From Pseudomonas sp. HN11 (GTDB lineage: Bacteria; Pseudomonadota; Gammaproteobacteria; Pseudomonadales; Pseudomonadaceae): DNA of 64,000 nucleotides. Where the stretch lies: the NCBI RefSeq assembly GCF_021390155.1, contig NZ_CP089985.1, positions 2,429,001 to 2,493,000 on the forward strand, given 5' to 3'. Both the position numbers and the translations under genes were made by a program. Below are positions 1 to 25,100 of this stretch, in pieces. How positions within the stretch are numbered: the stretch's first letter is position 1; each line of letters begins with the position of its first letter. A model generated the notes under the pieces. The model did not search any database. It was not told the origin of the DNA and worked only from the letters and a program-made list of their open reading frames with translations.

Positions 1-1419
1 GATCTTGCCCAGTGCCACCTGGGAGTCGCGGGTCTGCGCCACGGTGACCTGGGCCAGGCTGCGGCTGCGCTGCATGATATCGGCGGCGTCCTGGGTGCCG
101 CTTTGCAGCTTGCCGATCATGTCGCGGATTTCCTGGGTGGATTCCTGGGTACGCGTCGCCAGCGAACGCACTTCATCGGCCACCACCGCAAAACCACGTC
201 CGTGTTCACCGGCCCGCGCCGCTTCAATCGCGGCGTTGAGGGCCAGCAGGTTGGTTTGGGCGGCGATGGCGTTGATTACTTCAATCACGGTTTCGATGCT
301 TTCACTGTCGCTGGACACCTGGTTCACTCGGTTGGTGGCCTGGTCGAGGATGGTTGCCAGCTCTTCGATCGCCACGCTCACTTCACCTACCAGACGGTGG
401 CCGCTGTCGACTTCCGCGTCTGCCAGGATGGTTGCCTTGGACGCAGCAGAAGCGTAACCCGAGACCTCGCTGACCGAGGCGGCCATTTGCGTGATAGCGG
501 CCGCCACGTGCTGGGCCTCGCTGGTCTGCAAGGTGATCTGCTGACGATTGTCGCTGGCCACCGCCAGCAGGGTGACCGAGGCGTGACGCAAGGCCTGGGC
601 CGCCGAGCGTACCTCTGTGATGGTGTCGCCCAGGCGTGCCAGGGCGTTTTTCAGAATGCCCATCACGCTGTCGGGGTAGCGGGTTTCGATGGACTGGTCC
701 AACTCGCCATTGGCCAGGCGGCGGATCGCCTCGGCGACTTCTTCCGGCTCGGCACCCAGGGTGGCCTTGACCTTGCGGATGATCAACAGCGACACCAGCA
801 CACTCAAGATGATTGCGGCGGCACTGGCCAGCAGCATAAGCACCGCAAAGTTGCTGGCTGCGGATTGCACCGTGTCCAGGCGTTGCTTGATCTGGGCTTC
901 CTCTAAGTCGATCAGGGCATTCACGCGTTTGAGCCATTCAGTGTAGTGCGGCGATGCCTGGGCGAGCAGCAGGTCCTGGGCGCCGGTAATGTCATTGCTG
1001 CGACGCAGTGTGATCACTCGTTCGGTGGAGGCAAGGGCCTGGGTTTCGATAGCCTTGATATCAGCCAGCAGGCGGGTTTCTTCTGCGCTGGCGGCGTTGC
1101 TGGCGAACAGGCGATCCATCATCACGGCGGAATCCTGGTAGTCGCGCTTGAGTTGGTCGATCTCGGCCAGGTGGCGGTTGAGCGCCGGTTCATCCTTGAC
1201 CAGCACCGCGTCGCGAATGGCGATGGCACGGTTGTGCACGCTGCCGCGGAAGTTGATCGCGTAGCGCTGGACCACGGCGGCTTTTTCGGCCACGTCCTTG
1301 AGGGTGTTGTCGATAAAACCCACGCGTTGAATACCGACGGCGGTGATCAGCACCAGTAACGACAGGGTAGACGCAAAGCCCAGTCCGATGCGCATCGCCA
1401 GCGAGACAGGTTTTTTCAT
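1..1419 (-). CDS. Methyl-accepting chemotaxis protein (partial, 3' end outside window)
   Basis: This is a transmembrane chemoreceptor that would signal through CheW and CheA to the flagellar motor. The frame is open from an ATG at 1419 to the window edge, giving 473 codons. It starts [15 protein letters not shown] and has a first membrane helix at about residues 10-32. A periplasmic helical sensor of about 155 residues (four-helix-bundle type, inferred) follows, with a second membrane helix at about 187-212. A HAMP-like linker comes next. The highly conserved hairpin tip ([20 protein letters not shown], then [12 protein letters not shown]) lies at about residues 385-420. The C-terminal end of the signalling helix is missing. 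The ligand cannot be read from the sequence. The gene is transcribed away from the rest of the window and has no evident link to it. Confidence 0.93.
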   Translation of the reverse strand, partial: MKKPVSLAMRIGLGFASTLSLLVLITAVGIQRVGFIDNTLKDVAEKAAVVQRYAINFRGSVHNRAIAIRDAVLVKDEPALNRHLAEIDQLKRDYQDSAVMMDRLFASNAASAEETRLLADIKAIETQALASTERVITLRRSNDITGAQDLLLAQASPHYTEWLKRVNALIDLEEAQIKQRLDTVQSAASNFAVLMLLASAAAIILSVLVSLLIIRKVKATLGAEPEEVAEAIRRLANGELDQSIETRYPDSVMGILKNALARLGDTITEVRSAAQALRHASVTLLAVASDNRQQITLQTSEAQHVAAAITQMAASVSEVSGYASAASKATILADAEVDSGHRLVGEVSVAIEELATILDQATNRVNQVSSDSESIETVIEVINAIAAQTNLLALNAAIEAARAGEHGRGFAVVADEVRSLATRTQESTQEIRDMIGKLQSGTQDAADIMQRSRSLAQVTVAQTRDSQVALGKI

Positions 1420-1695
1420 GGAAAGCTCGATATTCAAGGGGTTAGGGGTGATGGCTAAAAGCTATCTATGCCGTGAAATCTAACGTCCCTTCTGTCGAGC
1501 GTCCAATCAGTAAACACTGAACCTGACATCGAGCAAATTGATGGAATAAAACCTTGGGACAAACGTCACCCGATGTCTGTCCTGTTTCACCGGCGTCGGG
1601 CACGGACTTGGTGGTGGAACCCGAAAGCACAGGTAGATGGGATCCACTTGCGGTATAACCTTCGGACGTTTTTGTGATCCGAGGCACCGTTTTTA
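1420..1695. other. Intergenic region between chemoreceptor and MATE genes
   Basis: This stretch separates two divergently transcribed genes, so it must hold both promoters. I see no convincing RNA gene, terminator or repeat in it. The short frame that can be opened on the minus strand has no recognisable protein features. Confidence 0.5.
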
Positions 1696-3051
1696 ATGCA
1701 AAGCCCTTTGCAACGCCCGCTGTGGCAGATCTACCTGATCTTTCTGGCACCGATGGTGCTGTCCAACTTCCTGCAAAGTTTTTCCGGCACCCTCAATGGT
1801 ATCTACGTTGGGCAAATGCTCGGCACCCAGGCGTTGGCGGCGGTGTCGGGGATGTTCCCCATCGTGTTTTTCTTTATTGCCCTGGTGATTGGCCTGGGGG
1901 CGGGCGCTTCCGTGTTGATCGGCCAGGCCTGGGGGGCCCAGGAAACGGGGATGGTCAAGGTGATCACCGGTGCGACCCTGACCCTGGGCGCGCTGGTGGG
2001 TGTGATTGCGGCGGTGCTCGGCAGTCTGTTTGCGCGTGCGGCCTTACAGGCGTTGGGCACACCCGTCGATGTACTGGACGATGCGGTCGCTTATGCCCAG
2101 AAGATGATGGTGATCATGCCGTTGTTGCTGGTGTTCATCCTCTACACCCAGTTGCTGCGCGGCGTCAGCGACACGATCTCACCGTTGCTGGCACTGATGG
2201 TCTCGACCCTGGTCGGGCTGCTGCTGACTCCGGCACTGATTCGCGGCTGGATCGGCCTGCCGCCCATGGGCATCCAGAGCGCGGTATATGCCGGGTTGGT
2301 GGGTAATGCCTTGGCGATGCTGTTTTTGATCTTGCGCCTGCGCCACAAAAACCATGTGATGGCGCCCGATCGCGAACTGCTCAGGGCCTTGCGCCTGGAC
2401 CGTGCCATTCTCGCAAAAGTCCTGCGTATAGGTTTGCCCACCGGCCTGCAGATGGTGGTGTTGTCGCTGTCGGAATTGGTCATCCTTGCCCTGGTCAACA
2501 GCCACGGCTCTCAAGCCACGGCGGCGTATGGTGCGGTGACACAGATCGTCAATTACGTGCAGTTCCCGGCGCTGTCGATTGCCATCACCGCATCGATCCT
2601 CGGTGCTCAGGCCATTGGCGCCGGGCGCCTGGAGCGCATTGGGCCAATTCTGCGCACCGGGTTGATGATTAACACCTGCCTCACCGGTGGCCTGATTGTG
2701 CTGGGTTATGTGTTGTCTCACTGGTTGCTGGGGCTGTTCATTACCGACGACGCCGCACGGGTCAACGCTGAGCACCTGCTGCACATCATGCTGTGGAGCA
2801 TCCTGGTGTTCGGCTTCCAGGCCGTGATCGGCGGGATCATGCGTGCCAGCGGCGTGGTGCTGATGCCGGTGGTGATCTCGATCTTCTGTGTGCTCTGTGT
2901 TGAATTGCCGATGGCTTACCTGTTCAACGCGCACTTTGGCCTGGAAGGCGTGTGGATGGCGTTTCCGGTGACCTACCTGGCAATGCTTGCCCTGCAGACC
3001 GCGTATTACCGGTTGGTGTGGCGGCACAGGCAGATCAAACGGTTGGTGTGA
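1696..3051 (+). CDS. MATE-family multidrug/toxin exporter
   Basis: This 451-residue inner-membrane protein has about twelve hydrophobic segments in the two-bundle layout of the MATE (NorM/DinF) family, which exports cationic drugs or metabolites using Na+ or H+ gradients. The N-terminal stretch (LFLAPMVLSNF-type helix, then GIYVGQMLGTQALAAVSG) and the AYGAVTQIVNYVQFPALSI segment in the second half are typical. The family's usual length is 440-480, so it looks complete. The ATG at 1696 follows a weak purine-rich stretch. The next gene starts 40 bases after its stop on the same strand, so the two exporters may be co-transcribed. The substrate is unknown, and a role in siderophore or lipopeptide export is only guilt by proximity. 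Confidence 0.9.
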   Translation: MQSPLQRPLWQIYLIFLAPMVLSNFLQSFSGTLNGIYVGQMLGTQALAAVSGMFPIVFFFIALVIGLGAGASVLIGQAWGAQETGMVKVITGATLTLGALVGVIAAVLGSLFARAALQALGTPVDVLDDAVAYAQKMMVIMPLLLVFILYTQLLRGVSDTISPLLALMVSTLVGLLLTPALIRGWIGLPPMGIQSAVYAGLVGNALAMLFLILRLRHKNHVMAPDRELLRALRLDRAILAKVLRIGLPTGLQMVVLSLSELVILALVNSHGSQATAAYGAVTQIVNYVQFPALSIAITASILGAQAIGAGRLERIGPILRTGLMINTCLTGGLIVLGYVLSHWLLGLFITDDAARVNAEHLLHIMLWSILVFGFQAVIGGIMRASGVVLMPVVISIFCVLCVELPMAYLFNAHFGLEGVWMAFPVTYLAMLALQTAYYRLVWRHRQIKRLV

Positions 3052-3091
3052 TAAAAGGTTGCGCACCTTAAGGACAGAAGACATCTGAGTC

Positions 3092-4297
3092 ATGGCAAAC
3101 CCTTACGCCGCGTTGTTCGAAGTTCCCGGCGCCCGTGCTTTTGTGCTGGCTGGCATGCTGGCGCGCATGCCGGTATCGATGACGGGTATCGGTCTGATCA
3201 CCATGCTCTCCCAGGTGCACGGCGGCTACGGCCTAGCGGGCTCGGTGGCGGCGGTGTTTGCCTTGGCCACGGCGTTCTGCGCGCCACAGGTGTCGCGGCT
3301 GGTGGATCGCTGCGGCCAGGGCAAGGTGCTGCCGATTGCCGCATTGATCGGCGGCGGGGCGTTGTTGATGCTGTTGCTGAGTACCCGTTTGCAGGCGCCA
3401 AGCTGGCTGCTGTTCGTGTTCGCCGCATTGGCGGGCTGCATGCCCAATATGTCGGCCATGGTGCGGGCGCGCTGGACCGAGTTGTACCGGGGACAGTCCA
3501 GGTTGCAAACCGCGTTTGCCCTGGAATCAGTGCTGGATGAAGTGTGTTTCATCATCGGGCCGCCGATTTCGGTGGGGTTGAGCGTGGTGCTGTTCCCGGA
3601 AGCCGGGCCCTTGGTCGCGGCGCTGCTGCTGGCGGTGGGCGTCACCACGTTTGTATTGCAACGCGAGACCGAACCCCCTGTGCATGAGCATCAGGACCAT
3701 CACGGCCGCTGGCTGATTGCATCACCCTCGGTGTTGATCCTGATGATCCTGCTGCTGGCCATGGGCGTAATCGTCGGCGTGGTGGATGTGGTCAGCGTCG
3801 CCTTCGCCCAGCATCAGGGCCAGCCGGCGGCGGCGAGCATCGTGCTGTCGGTGTACGCCATCGGCTCCTGCCTGGCGGGGCTGGCGTTCGGCACCCTGAA
3901 ACTCAAGGCGCCGCTGCCCCGGCAATTCCTGTTCTGCGGCGTGGCCACGGCGTTGACCACCTTGCCGTTGCTGCTGGTGACCAACATTCCGGGGCTGGCG
4001 GTGGCGGTCTTTATCTCCGGGCTGTTCTTCGCCCCAACGCTCATCGTGTCCATGGCCCTGGTGGAACAGATCGTGCCTGCCAGTCGCCTGACCGAAGGCA
4101 TGACCTGGCTGATCACCGGCCTGAGCATCGGCGTGGCCATCGGCGCCGCCAGCTCGGGTTGGATGATCGACCACTTTGGCGCCACCAGCGGGTTCTACGT
4201 GGCCTTGGCGGCGGGGGCGGTGGTGTCGGGTGCGGCAGTATTGGGTTATCGGCGGTTGGGTAATCAGATCACCGCAGGACACGCGTCATCGCCATGA
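3092..4297 (+). CDS. MFS transporter
   Basis: This 401-residue protein has about twelve predicted membrane helices in the six-plus-six arrangement of the major facilitator superfamily. A hydrophilic loop, rich in His, Glu and Asp (HEHQDHHGR), lies near residues 200-208 between the halves. The early helix-2/3 region holds a short basic loop (SRLVDRCGQGK) in the place of the family's conserved loop motif. It is an inner-membrane, probably proton-coupled, exporter of unknown substrate. It lies 40 bases behind the MATE gene on the same strand. Its last 34 bases overlap the end of hicB on the other strand, so the two genes converge with no room for a conventional terminator. Confidence 0.88.
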   Translation: MANPYAALFEVPGARAFVLAGMLARMPVSMTGIGLITMLSQVHGGYGLAGSVAAVFALATAFCAPQVSRLVDRCGQGKVLPIAALIGGGALLMLLLSTRLQAPSWLLFVFAALAGCMPNMSAMVRARWTELYRGQSRLQTAFALESVLDEVCFIIGPPISVGLSVVLFPEAGPLVAALLLAVGVTTFVLQRETEPPVHEHQDHHGRWLIASPSVLILMILLLAMGVIVGVVDVVSVAFAQHQGQPAAASIVLSVYAIGSCLAGLAFGTLKLKAPLPRQFLFCGVATALTTLPLLLVTNIPGLAVAVFISGLFFAPTLIVSMALVEQIVPASRLTEGMTWLITGLSIGVAIGAASSGWMIDHFGATSGFYVALAAGAVVSGAAVLGYRRLGNQITAGHASSP

Positions 4298-4629
4298 TGT
4301 TGTAAAAACTCATTCAAGGCCTGGCGCGTCAGGTCATTGAGCGTCACTTTTTTGCGGGTCGCCGCCAGGGCTGCCGCCAAGTGCAGGTCATGGCCAACCC
4401 GGACATTGAAGGAGCCTTTACAGGGTTTCTCCGGGTGATGCCCGAGGGTCTGGCAAGTGGCGAGGTAGTCATCCACCGCCTCACGGAACGCAGCGTCCAG
4501 CTCAGCGACGGTTTTGCCTTCGTAGCTCACCAGTGCCTTGATGAACAGGATCTTGCCGAACAGGCAGTTGTCCTCGAGGCTGGCTTCGATGGAGCCGATG
4601 TAGCCTTTGTGTTTCAGTTGGTTGTTCAC
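4264..4629 (-). CDS. hicB: HicB-family antitoxin
   Basis: This is the antitoxin of a type II HicAB module. The 121-residue protein has the partly degenerate RNase-H-like HicB fold at the N terminus (GYIGSIEASLEDNCLFGKI, then FREAVDDYLATC at about residues 45-60). The C-terminal tail fits a ribbon-helix-helix DNA-binding domain (FNVRVGHDLHLAAALAA, then TLNDLTRQALNEFL), typical of HicB proteins that repress their own operon. It follows hicA with a 4-base ATGA overlap, giving the order toxin then antitoxin usual for hicAB. By family knowledge it binds and neutralises HicA and represses the operon from the palindrome upstream of hicA. Confidence 0.9.
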   Translation of the reverse strand: MNNQLKHKGYIGSIEASLEDNCLFGKILFIKALVSYEGKTVAELDAAFREAVDDYLATCQTLGHHPEKPCKGSFNVRVGHDLHLAAALAATRKKVTLNDLTRQALNEFLQHHGDDACPAVI

Positions 4630-4832
4630 TGAATCAGTTCTCCTGATTTCAATTGCTCGGTGATCTGGTGCCGAATGTAGTGTTTCAGTTCATGGCCAGG
4701 GTGAGGCTTGTGCAAGGTGATCATTGTACTGGGGTCACCGATGTCGAACTTGACCCGGCTTCCAGCCCCTTCAATCTCTGTGTAGCCCAGCCGACGCAGC
4801 AGCGTTACGAGCTCAGGCCAGGTAAATGCCAT
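4626..4832 (-). CDS. hicA: HicA-family mRNA interferase toxin
   Basis: HicA is a small double-stranded-RNA-binding-fold toxin that cleaves mRNA and tmRNA when free of HicB. The 68-residue frame shows the family signature: the glycine-rich EGAGSRVKF strand, then HKPHPG with the catalytic histidine, then a C-terminal helix (LKHYIRHQITEQLKSG). The ATG at 4832 is the first standard start. However, the same frame stays open for a further 21 codons upstream, up to a TAG, with no ATG, GTG or TTG. The translated extension (ASKNEKLLAKRLNEH) looks like the N terminus of longer HicA proteins. The annotated start may therefore be truncated relative to the ancestor, or a rare start codon may be used. The key residues are intact, so activity remains plausible. 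Confidence 0.88.
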   Translation of the reverse strand: MAFTWPELVTLLRRLGYTEIEGAGSRVKFDIGDPSTMITLHKPHPGHELKHYIRHQITEQLKSGELIQ

Positions 4833-4890
4833 GTGCTCATTGAGCCGTTTGGCGAGCAGCTTTTCATTTTTGGACGCGGCGATCCCTGCG

Positions 4891-4928
4891 TGTAACTAAA
4901 TGTAGTTGCAAAAAGTGGTGTTCGTCAA
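4891..4928 (-). promoter_or_regulatory. Probable hicAB promoter with palindromic operator
   Basis: Reading the minus strand, TTGACG (4923-4928) and TACATT (4899-4904) are separated by 18 bases and fit -35 and -10 elements. A 20-base imperfect palindrome (arms 4891-4898 and 4903-4910, one mismatch, four-base centre) overlaps the -10 element. This is where a ribbon-helix-helix HicB dimer would be expected to bind. Transcription would start near 4890, leaving about 55 bases of leader before the hicA ATG. Confidence 0.6.
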
Positions 4929-5007
4929 TGCTAGCTCGGGTTCGGGTGCCTCTGCTGAAATTGATGTAACCCTTGATGACACCTCTCTCCACGCCTCCCA
5001 CTCCCCG

Positions 5008-5031
5008 CTAATTTTTCCCTCTCCGGTTCGT
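5008..5031 (+). promoter_or_regulatory. Degenerate PvdS-type (iron starvation) promoter before pvdI
   Basis: CTAAT at 5008-5012 is followed by 16 bases and CGT at 5029-5031. It differs from the TAAAT-N16-CGT consensus of the sigma factor PvdS at the -35 end; an alternative reading is TAATT with 15 bases. The CGT lies 56-58 bases before the ATG at 5087, similar to the spacing at pvdE and pvdF in this window. This supports the call despite the mismatch. Confidence 0.5.
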
Positions 5032-5086
5032 TTTATAGGGACGACGTGCCTTTGTGCTTCCCGCCTATTGCTCCGGACTCCAAGAA

Positions 5087-19123
<14,037 letters not shown>

Positions 19124-19126
19124 CCC

Positions 19127-22100
19127 ATGCTTTCCAACCCTAACATCGATCTGGTTTCGCGCTTTCTTCGCTTGCCTCTGGAACAGCGCCAGCAGTTTTA
19201 CCAACGCCTGCAGAGCCGCGGCATGAGCTTCGCCCAACTGCCGATTGCCTCAATCCGCGAGGACGGCCAGCACCTGCCGTTGTCCTACGCCCAGGAGCGC
19301 CAGTGGTTCCTCTGGCAGTTGGACCCGGACAGTGCCACTTACCATATCCCCGGTGCCCTGCGTTTACACGGCCGCCTCGACTTGGCGGCGCTGCAACGCA
19401 GTTTTGACAGCCTTCTGGCTCGCCACGAAAGCCTGCGCACCTGCCTGGTACAGGACGGCGAGCGTCTGCTGCAAAACGTAGTGCCCGAGGCGCGTATCGA
19501 AATACACCAAGCCGGTGTCGACGAACAGCAATTGATGGCGCACGTCGAAGCCGAAGTCGCACGGCCTTTCGATTTGCAGGCGGGGCCGTTGTTGCGCGTG
19601 ACCTTGCTGCAACTGGCCGAAGATGAACATGTATTGGTGATGGTGCAACACCATATCGTCTCTGATGGCTGGTCGATGCAGGTCATGGTCGAGGAGTTGG
19701 TGCAGTTCTATGCCGCGCACAGTCAGGGCCAGGCTGTGCAACTGCCGGGCTTGCCGATTCAGTATGCCGACTACGCCTTATGGCAGCGCAGCTGGATGGA
19801 GGCCGGGGAGAGGGCCCGTCAATTGGCCTACTGGCAGGACCTGCTGGGCGGTGAACAGCCGGTACTGGAATTGCCCATCGACCATCCACGTCCGGCGCAG
19901 CAAAGCCATCGCGGTGCCAGCCTGCAGGTGCATTTGCCGGCGGAGCTGGTGGCCGGTATCAAACGCCTGGCCCAACAAGAGGGCGTGACCCTGTTCATGC
20001 TGTTGCTGGCCTCGTTCCAGACCCTGCTGTTTCGCTACAGCGGCCAGTCGGATATCCGCATCGGCGTGCCGAACGCCAACCGCAACCGCGTGGAAACCGA
20101 GCGACTGATCGGCTTTTTCGTCAACACCCAGGTGCTCAAGGCCGATCTTGATGGGCAGATGACTTTTGCCGACCTGCTGCAACAGGCCAAACGTCGCTCC
20201 CTGGAAGCCCAGGCGCATCAAGACCTGCCGTTTGAACAGCTGGTGGTGGCGTTGCAACCCGAACGCAGCTTGAGCCATAACCCGCTGTTCCAAGTGATGT
20301 TCAATCACCAGACCGACGCTCAGGGCGGGCGCGGCGGCCAGCAATTGCCCGGCCTGCGGGTAGCGGAGTTGGACTGGGAGAGCCGAACCACGCATTTCGA
20401 CCTGAGCCTGGACACCCATGAGTCTGTCGAAGGTATCTGGGCGGCATTGACCTATGCCACCGACCTGTTCGACACCGCCACCATCGAGCGTTTCGCGCAA
20501 CATTGGCAGAACCTGCTTCAGGCTGTGGTCAGTGCATCGCGCAGTCGCCTTTGTGAGCTGTCGATGCTCGCGGCGCCAGAACAATGGCGGATGCTCAATG
20601 AGTGGAATGCGCCTGCCACTGTCGCGCCCGCCCAAGCGGTGCACCGGTTGTTCGAGGCCCAAGCGCGCAACCATCCGACACGCCAGGCACTGGTCCTGGA
20701 TGACCAGGCGCTCAGCTACAGTGAACTGAACCGGCAGGCCAATCGACTGGCGCACTACCTGATCGCCGAGGGCGTCGGCCCGGAAGTACTGGTGGGGATT
20801 GCGGTCGAGCGCTCCTTGGCCATGGTGGTCAGCTTGCTGGCGGTGCTCAAGGCGGGTGGCGCCTACGTTCCGCTTGACCCTCAATACCCTCGCGAACGCC
20901 TGGTGCATATGCTTGACGACAGCGGCGTGCGTCTGGTGTTGACCCAATCCCACTTGCGTGATCGCTTGCCATTGCCGGCACATCTGGCGGTGCTCGATAT
21001 TGACCAGGCCGACGCGCAGTTGGCGCAGTGTGCCGAAGACGACCCTCGCACAGCATTCGAACCGCGCAGCCTGGCGTATGTCATCTACACCTCCGGCTCC
21101 ACCGGCAAGCCAAAAGGCGTCGCCATCAGCCATGCAGCGCTGAGTGAATTTGCCGGCATCGCGGCCAAGTATTCGCGTCTGGTGGCGAACGACCGCGTGT
21201 TGCAGTTCGCAACCTTGAATTTCGACGGTTTTGTCGAGCAGTTGTACCCGGCCCTTACCCTCGGTGCCACGGTGGTGCTGCGCGGCCCGCATTTGTGGGA
21301 TGGCGCTGGTCTGTACCGGCAGATCATCGGCCAAGGCATCACCCTGGCCGACTTGCCGACCGCGTATTGGAAGCTGTTCCTGCAGGATTGCCTGGCGGCG
21401 GGACCACGGTCATATGGCGCGTTGCGTCAAATTCATATCGGCGGCGAAGCCATGCCACTGGACGGCCCCGAGCAGTGGCGTCGCGCCGGCCTGGGGCATG
21501 TTCGCCTGCTCAACACCTACGGGCCGACCGAGGCGACCGTGGTGTCCAGCGTGCTCGATTGCAGCGATGACAACACCGTGATCGGCGCGGCGGCCAGCCC
21601 GATTGGTCATGCGTTGCCAGGCCGGGCCCTGTATGTGTTGGACGGTGACCTCAACCTGTTGCCGGTCGGTGCTGTGGGCGAGCTGTACATTGCCAGCGCC
21701 AGTGGTTTGGCCCGTGTCTACCTGCAACGTCCGAGCCTGACCGCCGAACGTTTTGTCGCTGACCCGTTCAGCAGCGCAGGCGAGCGTCTTTATCGCACCG
21801 GCGACCTGGCGCGTTATCGCGCGGACGGGGTGATCGAATACGCCGGTCGCGTCGACCACCAAGTGAAAATCCGTGGTTTCCGTATTGAGTTGGGCGAGAT
21901 CGAGGCATTGCTGTCGGGCCAGGAAACGGTTCGCGAAGCCTTCCTGCTGGCAACCGACAACCAACTGGTGGCTTATCTGGTACTGGCGCAACCGTTGTCC
22001 CCAGAGGAACACGCTGGCGCCGCTGAAACGCTCAAGGCCACCTTGCGCGACCAGTTGCCCGATTACATGGTGCCCGCGCACCTGATCTTCCTCGACCGCA

Positions 22101-25100
22101 TGCCGCTGAACCCCAACGGCAAGCTCGACCGCCAGGCGCTGCCCAAACCCGATGCCAGCTCAGTGCAACAGGCGTGGCAGGCACCGGTGACGGCGCTGCA
22201 ACAGCAGGTGGCGGCGATCTGGGCCGATATCCTCGGTGTCGAACGCGTGGGCCTGACGCATCACTTCTTTGAACTGGGCGGGCATTCCCTGCTGGCCATG
22301 CAAGTGGTTTCGCGCATTCGCCAGGCGCTGCACCTCGAAGTGCCGCTCAAGTTGCTTTTCGAGCAACCCCGCCTGGATGGGTTTGTCGCTGCATTGACCG
22401 TCCAGGATATCGCGGCACCGAAGGCGCCAGCCCTGGTGCCGGTCGGGCGCGACCAGCCCTTGCCGCTGTCGTACGCCCAGGAACGCCAATGGTTCTTGTG
22501 GCAACTGGAGCCGCAAAGTGCCGCGTACCACATCCCCAGCGCCTTGCGTTTGAAAGGACAGCTTGACCTGGATGCGCTGCAACACAGCTTCGATGCGCTG
22601 CTGGCCCGGCATGAAAGCCTGCGCACCCATTTGCACCAGGACCACGACCGCACGGTTCAAGTCATCGAGCCGCACGTGTCGTTACAGATTGTGCGTGCTG
22701 ATGTGAATGAAACCGAGCTCAAGGCACGGGTAGAAGGCGAGATCGCCCAGCCTTTCAATCTGGAATCAGGACCTTTACTGCGGGTTTCGTTGCTGCGCGT
22801 GGCCGTTGATGAGCATGTGCTGGTGCTGGTGCAGCATCACATCGTCTCCGATGGCTGGTCGATGCAATTGATGGTCGAAGAGCTGGTGCAGCTCTATGCC
22901 GCTTACAGCCAGGGTCAGGCCCTGCAACTACCGGCGTTGCCGATTCAGTACGCCGACTACGCGGTGTGGCAGCGCACGTGGATGGATGCGGGCGAGAAAG
23001 AGCGCCAACTGGCCTACTGGCGCGGCATGCTGGGTGGCGAACAAAGCGTGTTGGAGTTGCCATTCGACCGTCAACGCCCGGCGGTACAAAGCCACCGGGG
23101 CGCACGCCTGGCATTCGAGTTGCCCAGCGCGTTGACTCAAGGCCTCAAGGCCCTGGCCAAGCAGCAGGAAGTGACCCTGTTCATGCTGCTGCTGGCCTCG
23201 TTCCAGACGTTGTTGCATCGCTACAGCGGCCAGGAAGAGATCCGGGTCGGAGTGCCGGTCGCCAACCGCAATCGCAGTGAGACCGAACGCCTGATCGGCT
23301 TCTTCGTCAATACCCAGGTGCTCAAGGCGGATATCCATGGCCAGATGAGCGTCGAACACCTGTTGCAGCAGACCCGCCAACGCGCACTCGAGGCCCAGGC
23401 CCATCAGGACCTGCCCTTCGAGCAACTGGTGGAGGCGTTGCAGCCCGAGCGGAGCCTGAGCCACAACCCGTTATTCCAAGTAATGTTCAACCACCAGACC
23501 GACGTCGGCCAGGCGCAGGTCCAGCATCAGTTGCCGAAGCTTTCGGTGCAAGGGCTGGCGTGGGACAGCAAGACCGCGCATTTCGACCTGGACCTGGATA
23601 TTCAGGAGTCCACTGAAGGGATCTGGGCCACCCTCGGCTATGCCCAGGATCTGTTTGACGCCAGCACCGTGCAACGCATGGCGCGCCATTGGCAGAACCT
23701 GTTGCAGGGCATGGTGACCGACCCACGGCAGCCCCTCAGCCAGTTGAACCTGCTGGATGATGTCGAACGGCAACAGATTCTCCAGCTCTGGGACCGCACC
23801 GATTCAGGCTTCCCGGCCCAGCGCCTGGTGCATGAATTAGTGGGCGACCGCGCGAGGGGAAACCCGGACGCGGTGGCGGTGAAATTTGGCGAGCAACACC
23901 TGACATACGGTGAGCTGGACAGCCAGGCCAACCGCCTGGCCCATGCGCTGATCGCTCGTGGCGTCGGCCCGGAAGTGCGTGTGGCGATTGCCATGCCGCG
24001 CAGTGCCGAGATCATGGTGGCGTTCCTGGCGGTGATGAAGGCCGGGGGCGTCTACGTGCCGCTGGATATCGAATACCCGCGTGATCGCCTGCTGTACATG
24101 ATGCAAAACAGTCGCGCCCGACTGCTGCTGACCCACAGCAGTGCGTTACAGCAACTGCCGATTCCCGACGGCCTGGATAGCCTGGCGATGGATCGTGTCG
24201 ATGACTGGATGGGTTACAGCGACGCTGCACCCAACGTGACACTGGACGGCGACAACCTCGCGTACGTGATCTACACCTCTGGCTCCACCGGTTTGCCCAA
24301 AGGCGTGGCGGTGTCCCACGGCCCCTTGGTGGCGCATATCATCGCCACCGGCGAGCGTTATGAAACCTCGCCAGCCGATTGCGAACTGCACTTCATGTCG
24401 TTCGCCTTCGACGGCTCCCACGAAGGCTGGATGCACCCGCTGATCAATGGCGCCAGCGTGCTGATTCGCGATGACAGCCTGTGGTTGCCGGAATACACCT
24501 ACGCGCAGATGCATCGCCATAACGTGACCATGGCGGTGTTCCCGCCGGTTTACTTGCAGCAATTGGCCGAGCATGCCGAGCGTGACGGCAACCCGCCGGC
24601 TGTGCGGGTGTACTGTTTCGGCGGTGATGCGGTGGCGCAAGCCAGCTACGACCTGGCCTGGCGTGCGCTGAAGCCAACCTACCTGTTCAACGGCTACGGC
24701 CCGACCGAAACCGTGGTCACACCACTGCTATGGAAGGCCCGTCGTGGTGATCCCTGCGGTGCCGTTTATGCACCCATTGGCACCCTGTTGGGCAATCGCA
24801 GCGGTTACGTGCTGGACGCGCAACTCAACCTGCAACCCATCGGCGTGGCCGGTGAGTTGTACCTGGGCGGCGAGGGCGTTGCGCGGGGTTATCTGGAGCG
24901 TCCGGCACTCACCGCCGAGCGTTTCGTACCGGACCCGTTCGGCAAACCCGGCAGCCGTGTGTACCGCAGCGGCGACCTGACCCGTGGCCGCCCGGATGGC
25001 GTGGTGGATTACCTGGGTCGCGTCGACCATCAGGTGAAGATCCGTGGTTTCCGTATCGAATTGGGCGAGATCGAAGCGCGGCTGCGCGAGCAGGACAGCG

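Noticed and set aside
946..1359. Plus-strand open frames across 5-1359.
   Set aside because: They are antisense to the chemoreceptor, whose conserved signalling hairpin is unmistakable.
1466..1750. A 94-codon minus-strand frame between the chemoreceptor and MATE genes.
   Set aside because: It overlaps the start of the MATE gene, has no recognisable domain and has composition typical of a chance frame.
4896..4925. A TAAAT followed by CGT upstream of pvdI as a PvdS promoter.
   Set aside because: The spacing is 21 bases rather than 16-17, and the TAAAT falls in the hicAB operator palindrome. The element at 5008-5031 fits better.
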